From Desulfobacterium sp. (GTDB lineage Bacteria > Desulfobacterota > Desulfobacteria > Desulfobacterales > Desulfobacteraceae): DNA of 64,000 nucleotides. The DNA lies in assembly GCA_030145245.1 (NCBI GenBank), contig JAQYWC010000030.1, forward strand, positions 1-64,000, written 5' to 3'. How positions within the stretch are numbered: the stretch's first letter is position 1; each line of letters opens with the position of its first letter. The notes below the pieces were generated by a model. That model had not been told where the DNA came from. It made no database searches and was given only the letters and a program-made list of their open reading frames with translations. The position numbers were made by a program, and so were the translations under genes. Shown piece after piece: positions 9,671 through 19,016 of the stretch.

Positions 9671-10855
9671 ATGATTCTGCGCCGCCTTGATATTTTAATT
9701 TATGCCCATGATGGCCGCGGGCTGGGGCATGCCAGCCGCAGTATCGGTATCGGCCTGGCCCTGCGCCGCATCTATCCTGATCTGAAAGTACTTTTTGTTT
9801 CCGGTTGCCGCATTTCCCAGGAGCTTATCGGTTCAGCCCCCCTTGACTGGCTGAAACTGCCTTCATATGAGACAGAGGTGATTAACGGCAAATCCCGGGG
9901 CATCGATGGTAAGAGCAATTTTACCGATAGAGAACTTGGTGGGATCAGGTCAGACACGTTGCGCCATATGATTGAACGCTATCAACCGCGGATTGTTCTT
10001 GCGGATCACTCTCCACAAGGTAAACATAAGGAACTTAAAGCTGCGCTTAAGGCAAGCACAAAGACCGGCACCCAATGGGTGCTTGGCGTGCGCGGGGTGA
10101 TCGGAGCCGTTTCCCAGGTCCGGTCAGGTCTGGCCTGCCAATTGTTTGAGCAATATTACACCGCGCTTCTATGGTATGGAGACAGTTCCGTCCTGGGAAA
10201 TGAAAATATAGAGCAGCTCCAAACCCGTTTTGGCATGAATCCCGTGGAATGCGGTTATGTCTCCCGGTTAACGGAAATTCACAGACATCAGAGGAAAACA
10301 GTGTCCCATGGTGCGGGTCTGGCAGGAACCGTGTCCATCCCCTGGCTGGGTGAATCAACATTCAAACTCATTGTTGAACTGGCTGAAGCACTTCGCCGTT
10401 TGGGCCCATCCCATGGCAAATGGCAGATATTTATGGGTGTGGAGGAAGGTTCACAAAATGATATCAAAATTCGTTCCCTGTTTCAAAATATTGACCACTG
10501 TTCCATTGAAATGCCAAGCAGCCGGTATAATGAAGCGCTTTTCAATTCAAAGTGTGCCCTTGTATATGGCGGTTATAACAGTTTGATGGATATTCTTCAC
10601 CTGGGCACACCCTGTGTTGTTCTGATTCGGGGTATGCAGGATAAGGAGCAGGAGATTCATCTGGAACAGCTCCGGATGAAAACAGGAAACCAGCTCCTTG
10701 TTCTCAGGGAAAACGACCTTACTCACAAGACCCTCCTCAGGGCACTGGAGAACCAGGTCACCAGGCCAAGAGTAATAGAAAAATCGATTAACCTGAATGG
10801 TGCAAAGAATGCCGCTGATCATCTTTTCGAACTTTTGAGTAATCAAGATCTATAA
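9671..10855 (+). CDS. Predicted MurG/GT28-like glycosyltransferase (COG4671 type)
   Basis: This 394-residue cytoplasmic protein starts with a YAHDGRGLGHASRS nucleotide-sugar type loop and carries GGYNSLMDILHLGTPCVVL in its C-terminal half, which matches the GT28 C-terminal pattern used to hold the UDP-sugar donor. The overall shape fits the COG4671 group of predicted glycosyltransferases; acceptor and sugar are unknown. The frame is open from 9581 inside the cyclase gene, but AAAAGGA precedes the ATG at 9671, twenty bases after the cyclase stop, so I use 9671. That spacing suggests co-transcription with the Wsp-like genes and hints at a glycan or glycosylation output, which is inference. Confidence 0.75.
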   Translation: MILRRLDILIYAHDGRGLGHASRSIGIGLALRRIYPDLKVLFVSGCRISQELIGSAPLDWLKLPSYETEVINGKSRGIDGKSNFTDRELGGIRSDTLRHMIERYQPRIVLADHSPQGKHKELKAALKASTKTGTQWVLGVRGVIGAVSQVRSGLACQLFEQYYTALLWYGDSSVLGNENIEQLQTRFGMNPVECGYVSRLTEIHRHQRKTVSHGAGLAGTVSIPWLGESTFKLIVELAEALRRLGPSHGKWQIFMGVEEGSQNDIKIRSLFQNIDHCSIEMPSSRYNEALFNSKCALVYGGYNSLMDILHLGTPCVVLIRGMQDKEQEIHLEQLRMKTGNQLLVLRENDLTHKTLLRALENQVTRPRVIEKSINLNGAKNAADHLFELLSNQDL

Positions 10856-11379
10856 ATCTTGTGACGCAATTTTCAACTTACAGATAACGATATCCAAACC
10901 CGGTTTTCGGGGTCTGTTTGACTACTTCCCTATCCACTCACTTAACCACAGGCTTTAAGTAACCTTCTATTTTATATTTATCAGTTGAAGTCACATCTTT
11001 ATATGTTGACAAAAAGTACCTTCCTATCTACTATTATTTTTAAGCCATCCTACTGATTCTCTACCTGTTGTTATTCCTATGTCTAAAGAACTATCGAAGG
11101 CAATGTCTTCGAAGAAGGTTCCAATCCAGCGAAGCTTGGTATCCGCCGTAAGGTCCGGTGGGCAAATTCCTCACCGCCAAGGAAGTAACAATCGGCCCTA
11201 TCCGGGGGGCACAACAGGCCTATTGGGACAGGGAGCAGCCCCACGGTTACCCCATCCCATACAACGTAACAAACGTTAACTATCCGATCCTATGGCAGCA
11301 AATAGCGGTTGGATTCCAGTTGAGGCTTACGGTTAGCGCCATAAGCTTTGATTGCAAGTTGCTGATAAAGAGGTGTTTT
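10856..11379 (+). other. Gap with a promoter and a long leader
   Basis: A good sigma-70-type promoter lies at 11006-11034. If it serves the gene at 11380, the transcript has a leader of about 340 bases. Within it a frame runs from 11158 into the 11380 gene without a stop, encoding a segment rich in Pro, Tyr and Trp, but it has no ribosome site. I see no family match there. The leader contains small inverted repeats, for example TCGAAG / CTTCGA near 11095-11115 and GCTTA / TAAGC near 11322-11346. Confidence 0.4.
11006..11034 (+). promoter_or_regulatory. Sigma-70-type promoter
   Basis: A TTGACA box at 11006-11011 and a TACTAT box at 11029-11034 are separated by 17 bases, close to the ideal. 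The nearest downstream gene on this strand begins at 11380. Confidence 0.6.
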
Positions 11380-12474
11380 ATGAATACTTGGATGGTTCGT
11401 GGATTGATTGGATTCTTTGTATATGCCCTTGGCGCCAGCGTCGCATATGCAGCATCAATGAGCAGCATATGGACAACCAATAAAATTGTCGTGGACGGGG
11501 TCAATAAAAAGGAATGGGATCATCATTCGACTGCATTGCGATTACAACGAGGGGTTTTACAGGCACAAAATGATGGTCGACGCCTATATCTTTTTATCGA
11601 TCTGGGAGGAGATACACACCAGGATCAACCGCTAAAAAAAGCACCATGGGGTGATTTCATTGAGATCTCGGTGGATGTCAATCGAGACAGGAAAGTGACA
11701 CCCAAAGTGGATGTCTCGTATGGTCAGTTTCCAGGCACGTACAGCATAGGCAGGCAATACTATATCAGGCCAGGCGCGATGACCGGGCTGCAAAAGTCGA
11801 AGGCGCGTGTTGCTGCCGGATTCGGCAGGAGCCTGGGCATCCCGGTTTCCCACAGAACTTGGGAAATCGCCATCCCTCTGAACGAAATCAAAGCAAAACC
11901 CGGCGACAATATTCGTATCGGAATCCATACCCATTCCCAGCGACCGAGATTCAGTGATCAGTCACCTGCCAATATCCACAAGGACTTTTCCCGATTCCAC
12001 GAAATCAGGATTTCCTCAGGAAAGGTAGGGGTTAAACATAAAAAAATGAAATTCATTCAGCCGGCTCCTGCTAAATTCACACAGGGAACGGTCACACAAG
12101 GACGCAGCGGATCCACAGCCAAGCCTGTCCAGAAGACGATTGCCTCCAATGGCCATGTAGTGTTCAAGTACCCTGACGGAAAAATTATTGAAAAATTTCC
12201 CGGCGGACAAACGATCACCATGCCCAATGCCAAACCTCTGACCTATATGTATTCGACCCAGGCGCCTGCTGCGATTCCTCCTTCATTACCTGACAATGCT
12301 GAAAGCAAATGGCTGCAGGGGCTTAGCAGTGGATTGATGGGGATAATCGAAACAATGGTGAAAAACGATGCTGAGGCGATTCAGCATTACCGGCAATACG
12401 AGGGCTCCGGAGCATCACTCTACGAGCAGATCAATAAAAGAACCACGACCATTAATTATCTGATAACACCCTGA
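11380..12474 (+). CDS. Exported protein with a CBM9/DOMON-like domain
   Basis: This 364-residue protein starts with a clear signal peptide (hydrophobic core GLIGFFVYALGASVAYA, cleavage expected after AYA). Residues about 30-210 resemble a carbohydrate-binding family 9-like beta sandwich: DGVNKKEWDHH at the front, GDFIEISVDVNRD in the middle, and WEIAIPLNEI near the end. Residues about 255-285 contain a YPDGK..FPGGQT pattern reminiscent of TCP10-type G-box repeats. The start at 11380 has AAAGAGG six bases before it; the open frame extends upstream to 11158 without such a site. It probably acts in the periplasm or at the surface, possibly binding glycan. The next gene follows after 14 bases, so the two are likely one operon. 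Confidence 0.65.
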   Translation: MNTWMVRGLIGFFVYALGASVAYAASMSSIWTTNKIVVDGVNKKEWDHHSTALRLQRGVLQAQNDGRRLYLFIDLGGDTHQDQPLKKAPWGDFIEISVDVNRDRKVTPKVDVSYGQFPGTYSIGRQYYIRPGAMTGLQKSKARVAAGFGRSLGIPVSHRTWEIAIPLNEIKAKPGDNIRIGIHTHSQRPRFSDQSPANIHKDFSRFHEIRISSGKVGVKHKKMKFIQPAPAKFTQGTVTQGRSGSTAKPVQKTIASNGHVVFKYPDGKIIEKFPGGQTITMPNAKPLTYMYSTQAPAAIPPSLPDNAESKWLQGLSSGLMGIIETMVKNDAEAIQHYRQYEGSGASLYEQINKRTTTINYLITP

Positions 12475-12488
12475 CAAGAGAATCCGTC

Positions 12489-13052
12489 ATGACACGATTC
12501 GCACTATTCATGCTATTTTTTGTATCTCTGTTAACCGCTTTGCCTGTTATTGCACAGAACAATCCCAAAATGCAGCAGGCACTTGATTCAGTTGAGAAAC
12601 TGAAGAAACTCCCCCTTGAAAAACCGGATAAACCCGGGGCCGAATCTGTACAGCAGGAATTACAGGACCCCATGTTACCGGAACCATCCACGACGACATT
12701 CTTCGATAAAAATACGCTGCTTGCATACCATAAATCCCTGCGCGCCTACTACGATTACCGCCGGTCCGGGCTGGAACACCGCAGCCGTGTCTTCAAGTGG
12801 CAATTGTTTTCCGCCAAGGTCATCTTTGTGATCGTATTGGTACTGGTGGGTGCGGGAATTTACTTTGCCGCCATGCAGTTTCATCTTGGCATGCGCGGGC
12901 AGGATGGTCAGAACATGCAGACGGAATTGTCAGCTTCACCTGAAGGTATAAAAGTCAGTTCCCCTGTTCTGGGTGTGATTATACTGGTGATTTCCCTGGC
13001 GTTTTTTTATTTATATCTGGTATATGTTTATCCCATTGAGGACATTTTCTAA
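12489..13052 (+). CDS. Membrane protein of unknown function with signal peptide
   Basis: This 187-residue protein has a signal peptide (FALFMLFFVSLLTALPVIA), about 85 polar residues with repeated Lys/Pro/Glu, a membrane helix near 105-128 (VIFVIVLVLVGAGIYFAAM), a short loop, and a second helix near 155-178 (GVIILVISLAFFYLYLVYV). I recognise no family. It is probably co-transcribed with the CBM9-like exported protein and may anchor or assist it at the inner membrane. Confidence 0.65.
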   Translation: MTRFALFMLFFVSLLTALPVIAQNNPKMQQALDSVEKLKKLPLEKPDKPGAESVQQELQDPMLPEPSTTTFFDKNTLLAYHKSLRAYYDYRRSGLEHRSRVFKWQLFSAKVIFVIVLVLVGAGIYFAAMQFHLGMRGQDGQNMQTELSASPEGIKVSSPVLGVIILVISLAFFYLYLVYVYPIEDIF

Positions 13053-13078
13053 CTATGTCAACCTCAGCCACCTTGCAG

Positions 13079-13150
13079 TAACGCCGAAATGATACGAAAA
13101 TATATTAAGGTGATGCTCGTACCTATCGTTTTATGCGAGCTGTGGCGTTA
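13079..13150. repeat. Imperfect palindromic element
   Basis: TAACGCC at 13079-13085 pairs with GGCGTTA at 13144-13150, and inside it GCTCG (13115-13119) pairs with CGAGC (13136-13140). The element lies just upstream of an orphan gene. The outline recalls integron attC sites, but the expected core sequences at the ends are not met. Confidence 0.4.
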
Positions 13151-13172
13151 AAATCATTCAAGGGGGTGTGCA

Positions 13173-13655
13173 GTGTCCAGAGATATACTTGAAGCCAAGC
13201 TAAAATTCTACGACCGATTCTTGGCAACCATCACGGCCCTCGGTATAATCTTGGGCGGCTTTTGGGGGGTGTACACTTACGTTGAAACACAGCATCAGTC
13301 AATTCAACTAAGGCAACGGGAACTTGCCCTAAGGGTGTTCAAAGAAAAGAAGAATGCTTACCTATCTTTGATTGATGCCGCAGGTGAGATCACAGCGAGC
13401 AAAAACCGTCAGGAAGTAATTGAGAAGGCACCACTGTTTCTCAAGCTCTACTATGGCCGTGCTCACGTCATCGCCGAGGCAGACCCTAACGTGTCGGACA
13501 TGAAGATCGCTTTCAAAGGTAAATTGATGACCTATCTGAAGAACAAAGAGATGAATGAATCGCCATTTAAGTACTTCAGCAGTGTATCATTCGACTTGAC
13601 AAACGCCTGCAAGAGCCACATAGACCCAAGAACCATTGAATCGACAATAGAGTGA
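13173..13655 (+). CDS. Hypothetical membrane-anchored protein
   Basis: This 160-residue protein has one membrane helix near residues 16-37 (FLATITALGIILGGFWGVY), followed by a soluble mostly helical domain. It starts with GTG, supported by AAGGGGGT five bases upstream. I recognise no family. It stands alone behind a palindromic element, with 117 bases to the previous gene and 255 to the next, and its composition is more AT-rich than its neighbours. Acquisition by transfer is possible but not shown. Confidence 0.55.
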   Translation: MSRDILEAKLKFYDRFLATITALGIILGGFWGVYTYVETQHQSIQLRQRELALRVFKEKKNAYLSLIDAAGEITASKNRQEVIEKAPLFLKLYYGRAHVIAEADPNVSDMKIAFKGKLMTYLKNKEMNESPFKYFSSVSFDLTNACKSHIDPRTIESTIE

Positions 13656-13910
13656 GCCCATGGAATTACAACCAGCATCTCTTAAACCCAATATTCCTCA
13701 GTAAGGAGGTTCCCCTATTTGTAAGCTTATCCTCGGATATCAGATTGACCCGCCCGGAAAAATATGCTAATCGTTTGGGATATCAACCTTTGACAGACGG
13801 TCTTTTTTCGCAGAACAAAATCCTTGTACGCCTGGATTTTCGTTACGAAAGCGGATCGTCCCTGGTTTGCTGCTGTTCCCCCCCTTTGATATAGATAATC
13901 TGGAGGTGGC

Positions 13911-16307
13911 ATGAAACATATCGGGACGAAATTACTATTATTTATCAGTGGAACGTTTCTCCTCTTCTCTTCATTTCTCCTTTACCGGACATATCATGTT
14001 TCAAAATATTACGTTGATGAAATTGTTAAGCAGCAGGCGGATTTAGCGTTACAGTTTAACATCTCCATCAGGCAATACGTGGAGGATGAGATCAGGCCTG
14101 TAATGTATGAACAGCTTGGCAAAAATAAATTTATCCCGGAAACCATGTCCACATCTTTTATTGCCCGTGCAATTTTCACGGATGTTCAAAGGAATTTTCC
14201 CGATGCTATTCTAAAATACGCTTCTGAAAACCCACGCAACCCTTCCAATCAAGCCGGACCGGAAGAACTCAAAATCATGCGTTATTTCAACAGCAATCCA
14301 TACCAGAAAACCTGGTATGGCAAAATAAAATTCAATGGAGAGTTGTTCTTTGCGAAATTCAATGCACGCCGCATAAAGGAGACCTGCCTGCGATGCCATG
14401 GAGATCCAAAGGATGCTCCGGCATCCATGATAGAACGTTATGGGGCAACCGCCGGATTTTTCTGGCCCCGGGAAGGAGTTGTCGCTCTGGACACAGTTGC
14501 TATCCCGGTCAGCAAGGTACAGGCCCAATTGTCAAATGAAATAAGGAACAATTTCACCATAACGGGAATGGCCCTTCTTCTGCTGATTTTTTCGCTTTTT
14601 TTTACGGTTCAACGACTAGTCAGTAATCGTCTGAATGCGATCACAACGTATTTTTCAGTTGCAGCCTCTTCAGGAGACTATTCCCGGTTAAGCCGCTTAA
14701 AGGTACAGGGATTGGATGAAATCAGTGTGCTTGCCCAAAGTTATAATACTTTAGTTGAAGAATTACAGAGATATCATAATTCACTGTATTCAGAAAAAGA
14801 ACGGCTTAATGTGACATTACGTTCGATTGGCGATGGCGTTATCACCACAGATCTTGAGGGAAAAATTGTTTTAATCAATAAAATCACCGAGCAACTCACC
14901 GGCTGGAGCCAGGAGGAAGCCATAGGCCGGCCCGTACAGGACGTTTTAAATATCCTCGATGATGAAACAGGCATCCCCTGTGATAATCCGGCGGACATGG
15001 TTCTGGCCTCAGGAAAGATTGTCGACATGGCTGATCACACAGCCCTTATCGCCCGGGATGGCACCCGGTATATTATCGAAGACAGTGGTGCGCCGATATT
15101 CGACAACCAATGCAAAATGATCGGCACAGTCCTTGTCTTCCGGGATGTGACCGTGGCAAGAAAAACAGCAGGGGAATTGCTCAAGGTTAAAAAGTTAGAA
15201 TCGGTGGGGGGCCTTGCCGGTGGCATTGCCCATGATTTTAATAATATTCTCGCCGCGATCCTCGGCAATATCGAACTTGCTGAATTGTCCATGAGTTCCA
15301 CAGAGGAGGCCTATCCTCTCCTGCAGGAGGCGAAAAAAGCATCCATAAGGGCAAGGGATTTAACCCGGCAGTTGCTTACCTTTTCCAGTGGCGGTGACCC
15401 TGTCAAAAAAACAGCCCCCATTGGCAAAGGAATCATCGAATCAGCAAATTTTGTATTACATGGCAGTTCAGTATCCTGCCGGTTTAACATTCCCTTTGAT
15501 TTATGGCTGGTTGATATTGACCCAGGCCAGATAAGCCAGGTTATTCAGAATCTGGTCATAAACGCCAGACAGGCGATGCCTGAGGGGGGACAGATAGAGA
15601 TCAACTGCGCCAATATAGTTGATATCAAGTCCGAATATAATCTTGATTTACCAAATATAACGTACATAGAAATAACCATTCAGGATAACGGTTGCGGTGT
15701 GGCAGAGGAATATATAGAAAAGATATTTGACCCCTATTTCACCACCAAGCATGAGGGCAGTGGGCTGGGACTGGCCATTGCCCATTCAATAATCAACAAG
15801 CATGACGGCCATATTGAGGTAACGTCCGTAATCGGCAAGGGCACCACATTTACCATTTACCTCCCGGCTTCGGAGCAGCAAAACATCCATGGTACGACCC
15901 TCAAAATCCACGAAATGGAACATGCCAAAGAAAAAGCAAAAATTCTTGTCATGGATGATGACAAACGGGTCAGGGATGTTGCCAAACAGATGCTTACCCG
16001 CCTGGGACATGAAGTCTTGCTGGCCTGGGAGGGGAACGAAGCGGTCACAATATTCTCCGAGCTTTACAAGAGCGATAAACCTGTTGATGTCGTCATTATG
16101 GATTTGACAATTCCCGGTGGTATGGGCGGCAAAGAAGCCATACAGGAGATACTGAAAATTGATCCTGAAGCAAAAGTTGTTGTGGCAAGTGGGTATTCAA
16201 ATGATCCGGTCATGTCGAATTATCAACAATATGGTTTTATGGTTTCAATTGCCAAACCCTTTATGCTGGAAGAATTGAATGAAACCTTAACAGATATTTT
16301 ATCGTAA
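13911..16307 (+). CDS. Hybrid histidine kinase with heme-type (DUF3365/Tll0287-like) sensor
   Basis: This 798-residue protein has an N-terminal membrane helix, a periplasmic domain of about 190 residues, a second helix (MALLLLIFSLFFTV), a HAMP-like linker, a PAS domain, a HisKA/HATPase core and a C-terminal receiver. The periplasmic part resembles the DUF3365/Tll0287-like domain and contains C159-L-R-C162-H163, a c-type heme attachment motif. The kinase H box is GGIAHDFNNILAAI; the nucleotide-binding boxes are DNGCGV and GSGLGLAI; the receiver has MDDD and IMDLTIPGG. Heme binding suggests sensing of redox state or a diatomic gas. The ATG is well supported by a GGAGG site. The secreted-type protease gene follows after 45 bases and is a plausible regulatory partner. 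Confidence 0.9.
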   Translation: MKHIGTKLLLFISGTFLLFSSFLLYRTYHVSKYYVDEIVKQQADLALQFNISIRQYVEDEIRPVMYEQLGKNKFIPETMSTSFIARAIFTDVQRNFPDAILKYASENPRNPSNQAGPEELKIMRYFNSNPYQKTWYGKIKFNGELFFAKFNARRIKETCLRCHGDPKDAPASMIERYGATAGFFWPREGVVALDTVAIPVSKVQAQLSNEIRNNFTITGMALLLLIFSLFFTVQRLVSNRLNAITTYFSVAASSGDYSRLSRLKVQGLDEISVLAQSYNTLVEELQRYHNSLYSEKERLNVTLRSIGDGVITTDLEGKIVLINKITEQLTGWSQEEAIGRPVQDVLNILDDETGIPCDNPADMVLASGKIVDMADHTALIARDGTRYIIEDSGAPIFDNQCKMIGTVLVFRDVTVARKTAGELLKVKKLESVGGLAGGIAHDFNNILAAILGNIELAELSMSSTEEAYPLLQEAKKASIRARDLTRQLLTFSSGGDPVKKTAPIGKGIIESANFVLHGSSVSCRFNIPFDLWLVDIDPGQISQVIQNLVINARQAMPEGGQIEINCANIVDIKSEYNLDLPNITYIEITIQDNGCGVAEEYIEKIFDPYFTTKHEGSGLGLAIAHSIINKHDGHIEVTSVIGKGTTFTIYLPASEQQNIHGTTLKIHEMEHAKEKAKILVMDDDKRVRDVAKQMLTRLGHEVLLAWEGNEAVTIFSELYKSDKPVDVVIMDLTIPGGMGGKEAIQEILKIDPEAKVVVASGYSNDPVMSNYQQYGFMVSIAKPFMLEELNETLTDILS

Positions 16308-16352
16308 TACCCCCAGGCAATAACCCCTAACCGTCCCAGGAGGAAACGACCA

Positions 16353-19016
16353 ATGGCAAAAATAACAATTAATAATGTTACGGTTGATCCCATGGTACAG
16401 GGTCCGGCTCTGGCTGCGGCAAACCTGCATTCAGCCAAGGCAACCGACTCGGATTACATCCTGATTCAGATGAAGCAACCGATGAGCAAGGAGATGAAGC
16501 GCGGGTTGACCAGCATGGGCGTCGTGGTCCTGGAATATGTGCCGGAGGATACCTATCTGTGTAACTACACGGGCACAGATCTCGACCAGATCCGCTCCCT
16601 GGCTGATGTTGCCTGGGCCAACATCTACATGAAGGAATTCAAAGTCGCCCCGTCATTGATACCCGGGCCCGGGGCAGCACCTGCCGGGGTACGAAATCTC
16701 CTGGAATTAGCGGCCGCCCCTGCCAGCCCCCTGGGTACGTCCCCCAAGGTTGTCGATGTGGTGTTTCATTCCAACGTGGATCCGCAATCCATCCGGGATA
16801 AACTGGCGGCAGCAGCCCATCTTGATCCAACGGATCTGAGGCTGATGCGCCGTAAAATACGCCTCAACCTAGGAGCAAATCAGTTGAACAACCTCACCCG
16901 CATGGATGAGGTGCGGCACCTGGAAGAGGTCCTGCCGATGAAGCTTCATAATAACATTGCACGTCAAATCCTTAACATCGATCCCCCACCGAATCCCGGT
17001 ACCGTTTTCCAGGGAGAAGGGCAGACGGTGGCTGTGTGCGATACGGGATTCGATACCGGCTCAGCCACGGACGTACATGACGCGTTCAGTGGCCGGGTCG
17101 AAAGGCTGTATGCACTCGGCCGCCCCGGCAATGCCAGTGATCCCAATGGCCATGGCACCCATGTTGCCGGGTCGGTTCTTGGTGACGGAAATTCCAGCAC
17201 CCTCGGACATAGCGTCAGGGGCACAGCTCCGGCTGCCCGATTGGTTCTGCAGTCCGTCCTGGACAGCAATGGCGGACTCGGAGGATTGCCCAACGACCTG
17301 AACGACCTGTTCCAGCCCCCCTACGACAATGACGGCGCCCGCATTCACACAAATTCCTGGGGAAGCACACTGGGCGACGGGCGTTACGATTCCAATTCGA
17401 GAGAGGTCGACGAGTTCGTCTGTGACCACCGGGACTGTGTTATCTGCTTTGCTGCCGGCAACGAAGGCCAGGATGACAACGCCAACGGCGTGATTGATCC
17501 ACGCTCGGTCACGCCCCCCGGCACCGCCAAGAACTGCATCACCATTGGCGCCACCGAAAACGACCGGCCCAATTTCACTGTCAACTATCAACAGGCGTTC
17601 GGGTATCCGGCCAACCCGGTTGCGTCTGACCTGATGGCGAATGATCCAAACGGCATGGTCGCTTTCAGCAGCCGGGGCCCCACAACCGATGGACGCATTC
17701 GGCCGGATCTCGTGGCACCTGGTAGTTTTATCTTGTCGGCACGGTCCCGGAATACGAGTTCATCCGGGTGGGCGCGTTCCGATGACCGCCTTTACTATTT
17801 CAACGGTGGAACCAGCATGGCAACACCGTTGGTTGCCGGTTGCGCCGCTCTGGTACGGGAACACCTCATAAAGGAACGTCAATTAACCGCTCCCAGTGCA
17901 GCGTTGGTTAAAGCCATGCTGATCAATGGCGCCCGGGATGTAACGGGCCAGTACGTGCCCTCGGAAGCCAGCGGCATACCGAATAATTCCGAAGGCTTCG
18001 GCCGGGTTGATATGGCAGCCACATTAAGTGGGTCCGTACAAATACAAGATGAGGCGACTGCCCTTGATACAGGTGACGATGAGACCACCACCGTCACCGT
18101 CGGTGATGGCGCTTTGCTCAAGGTAACCCTTGTGTGGACCGACAGACCCGGCTCAAATCTGCAAAACGACCTGGACCTGATTGTCCGGACAACGGACGGC
18201 CAGGAACGCCATGGCAACGTTGCCCCGGACTCAGCAGCCTTTGACCGCGACAATAACGTCGAGCAAGTGGTCTGGGAAAACGTGCCCGGAGGGAGTGTTG
18301 ATATTATCGTGCGGGCACACCGCATCCCATCGATCGCCCAGTCCTATGCGTTGGTAACCCGAATCCAGGGGGGCAACCCGCCGCCACAGGAATTGGAAAT
18401 AAACGGACCGGAGGTGCAAGGAGAAATCAACCCCTCCGGCGAGCAGGACCTCTATACGCTCAGGGTGACAACCCCGGGCACGTATACCATTGACACTTCC
18501 GGGACAACAGATACATTCCTGAGTCTTTTTGGACCGGATAGTGAAACAACACTTGTTGCCGCAGATGATGACAGTGGCCCCGGGACATTGTCGCTGCTGG
18601 TGCAAGACCTGGTAATGGGCAAGTATTTCGTACAGGTCCGCCATTTCAGTCCGGCAGGGAGGGGACCCTATGGCATCTCGGTGGTGTCAAACAACATTCC
18701 CGGAGCCGTGCAGATGCAAGTCAACGGTCCGGAGGTTCACGGAGATATCGGGCAGCCCGGAGAAAGTGACCTGTTTACCTTTAACCTGGCTACGCCGGGA
18801 GAGCATATTATTGAGACATCAGGCTCAACCGATACCTTCCTCTCCCTGTTCGGGCCGAACAGCGATGCCGACCCCATTACCCAGGACGATGACAGCGGGC
18901 CTGGTTTGCTGTCCCGCATTCAGAAATTTCTGGCATCCGGCACCTATTTTGTCAGGGTCAGGCATTTCAGCCCGGGTAGAACAGGGGCTTATGGCGTCAG
19001 GGTTCGAAGGGTATGA
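16353..19016 (+). CDS. Subtilisin-like S8 serine protease with two C-terminal beta domains
   Basis: This 887-residue protein contains the full S8 triad: D230 in VAVCDTGFDTG, H267 in GHGTHVAG and S488 in GGTSMATP, with the oxyanion Asn in AAGNEG. About 220 residues precede the catalytic domain and could be an inhibitory propeptide. After a jelly-roll region come two repeats of about 100 residues each (TFLSLFGP ... DDDSGPG ... YFVQVRHFSP), typical of bacterial pre-peptidase C-terminal domains. No signal peptide is visible at the start, MAKITINNV, although an AGGAGG site fixes that start. How it leaves the cell, if it does, is therefore unclear. Propeptide processing is inferred from the family. 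Confidence 0.92.
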   Translation: MAKITINNVTVDPMVQGPALAAANLHSAKATDSDYILIQMKQPMSKEMKRGLTSMGVVVLEYVPEDTYLCNYTGTDLDQIRSLADVAWANIYMKEFKVAPSLIPGPGAAPAGVRNLLELAAAPASPLGTSPKVVDVVFHSNVDPQSIRDKLAAAAHLDPTDLRLMRRKIRLNLGANQLNNLTRMDEVRHLEEVLPMKLHNNIARQILNIDPPPNPGTVFQGEGQTVAVCDTGFDTGSATDVHDAFSGRVERLYALGRPGNASDPNGHGTHVAGSVLGDGNSSTLGHSVRGTAPAARLVLQSVLDSNGGLGGLPNDLNDLFQPPYDNDGARIHTNSWGSTLGDGRYDSNSREVDEFVCDHRDCVICFAAGNEGQDDNANGVIDPRSVTPPGTAKNCITIGATENDRPNFTVNYQQAFGYPANPVASDLMANDPNGMVAFSSRGPTTDGRIRPDLVAPGSFILSARSRNTSSSGWARSDDRLYYFNGGTSMATPLVAGCAALVREHLIKERQLTAPSAALVKAMLINGARDVTGQYVPSEASGIPNNSEGFGRVDMAATLSGSVQIQDEATALDTGDDETTTVTVGDGALLKVTLVWTDRPGSNLQNDLDLIVRTTDGQERHGNVAPDSAAFDRDNNVEQVVWENVPGGSVDIIVRAHRIPSIAQSYALVTRIQGGNPPPQELEINGPEVQGEINPSGEQDLYTLRVTTPGTYTIDTSGTTDTFLSLFGPDSETTLVAADDDSGPGTLSLLVQDLVMGKYFVQVRHFSPAGRGPYGISVVSNNIPGAVQMQVNGPEVHGDIGQPGESDLFTFNLATPGEHIIETSGSTDTFLSLFGPNSDADPITQDDDSGPGLLSRIQKFLASGTYFVRVRHFSPGRTGAYGVRVRRV

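Noticed and set aside
13079-13150. Palindrome as an integron attC site
   Set aside because: The ends do not carry the GTTRRRY and RYYYAAC core sequences, and there is no integron integrase.
13652-13894. Frame of 80 codons between the orphan gene and the kinase
   Set aside because: No ribosome site, no family, and ends in a chance-like Cys-rich tail; probably non-coding.
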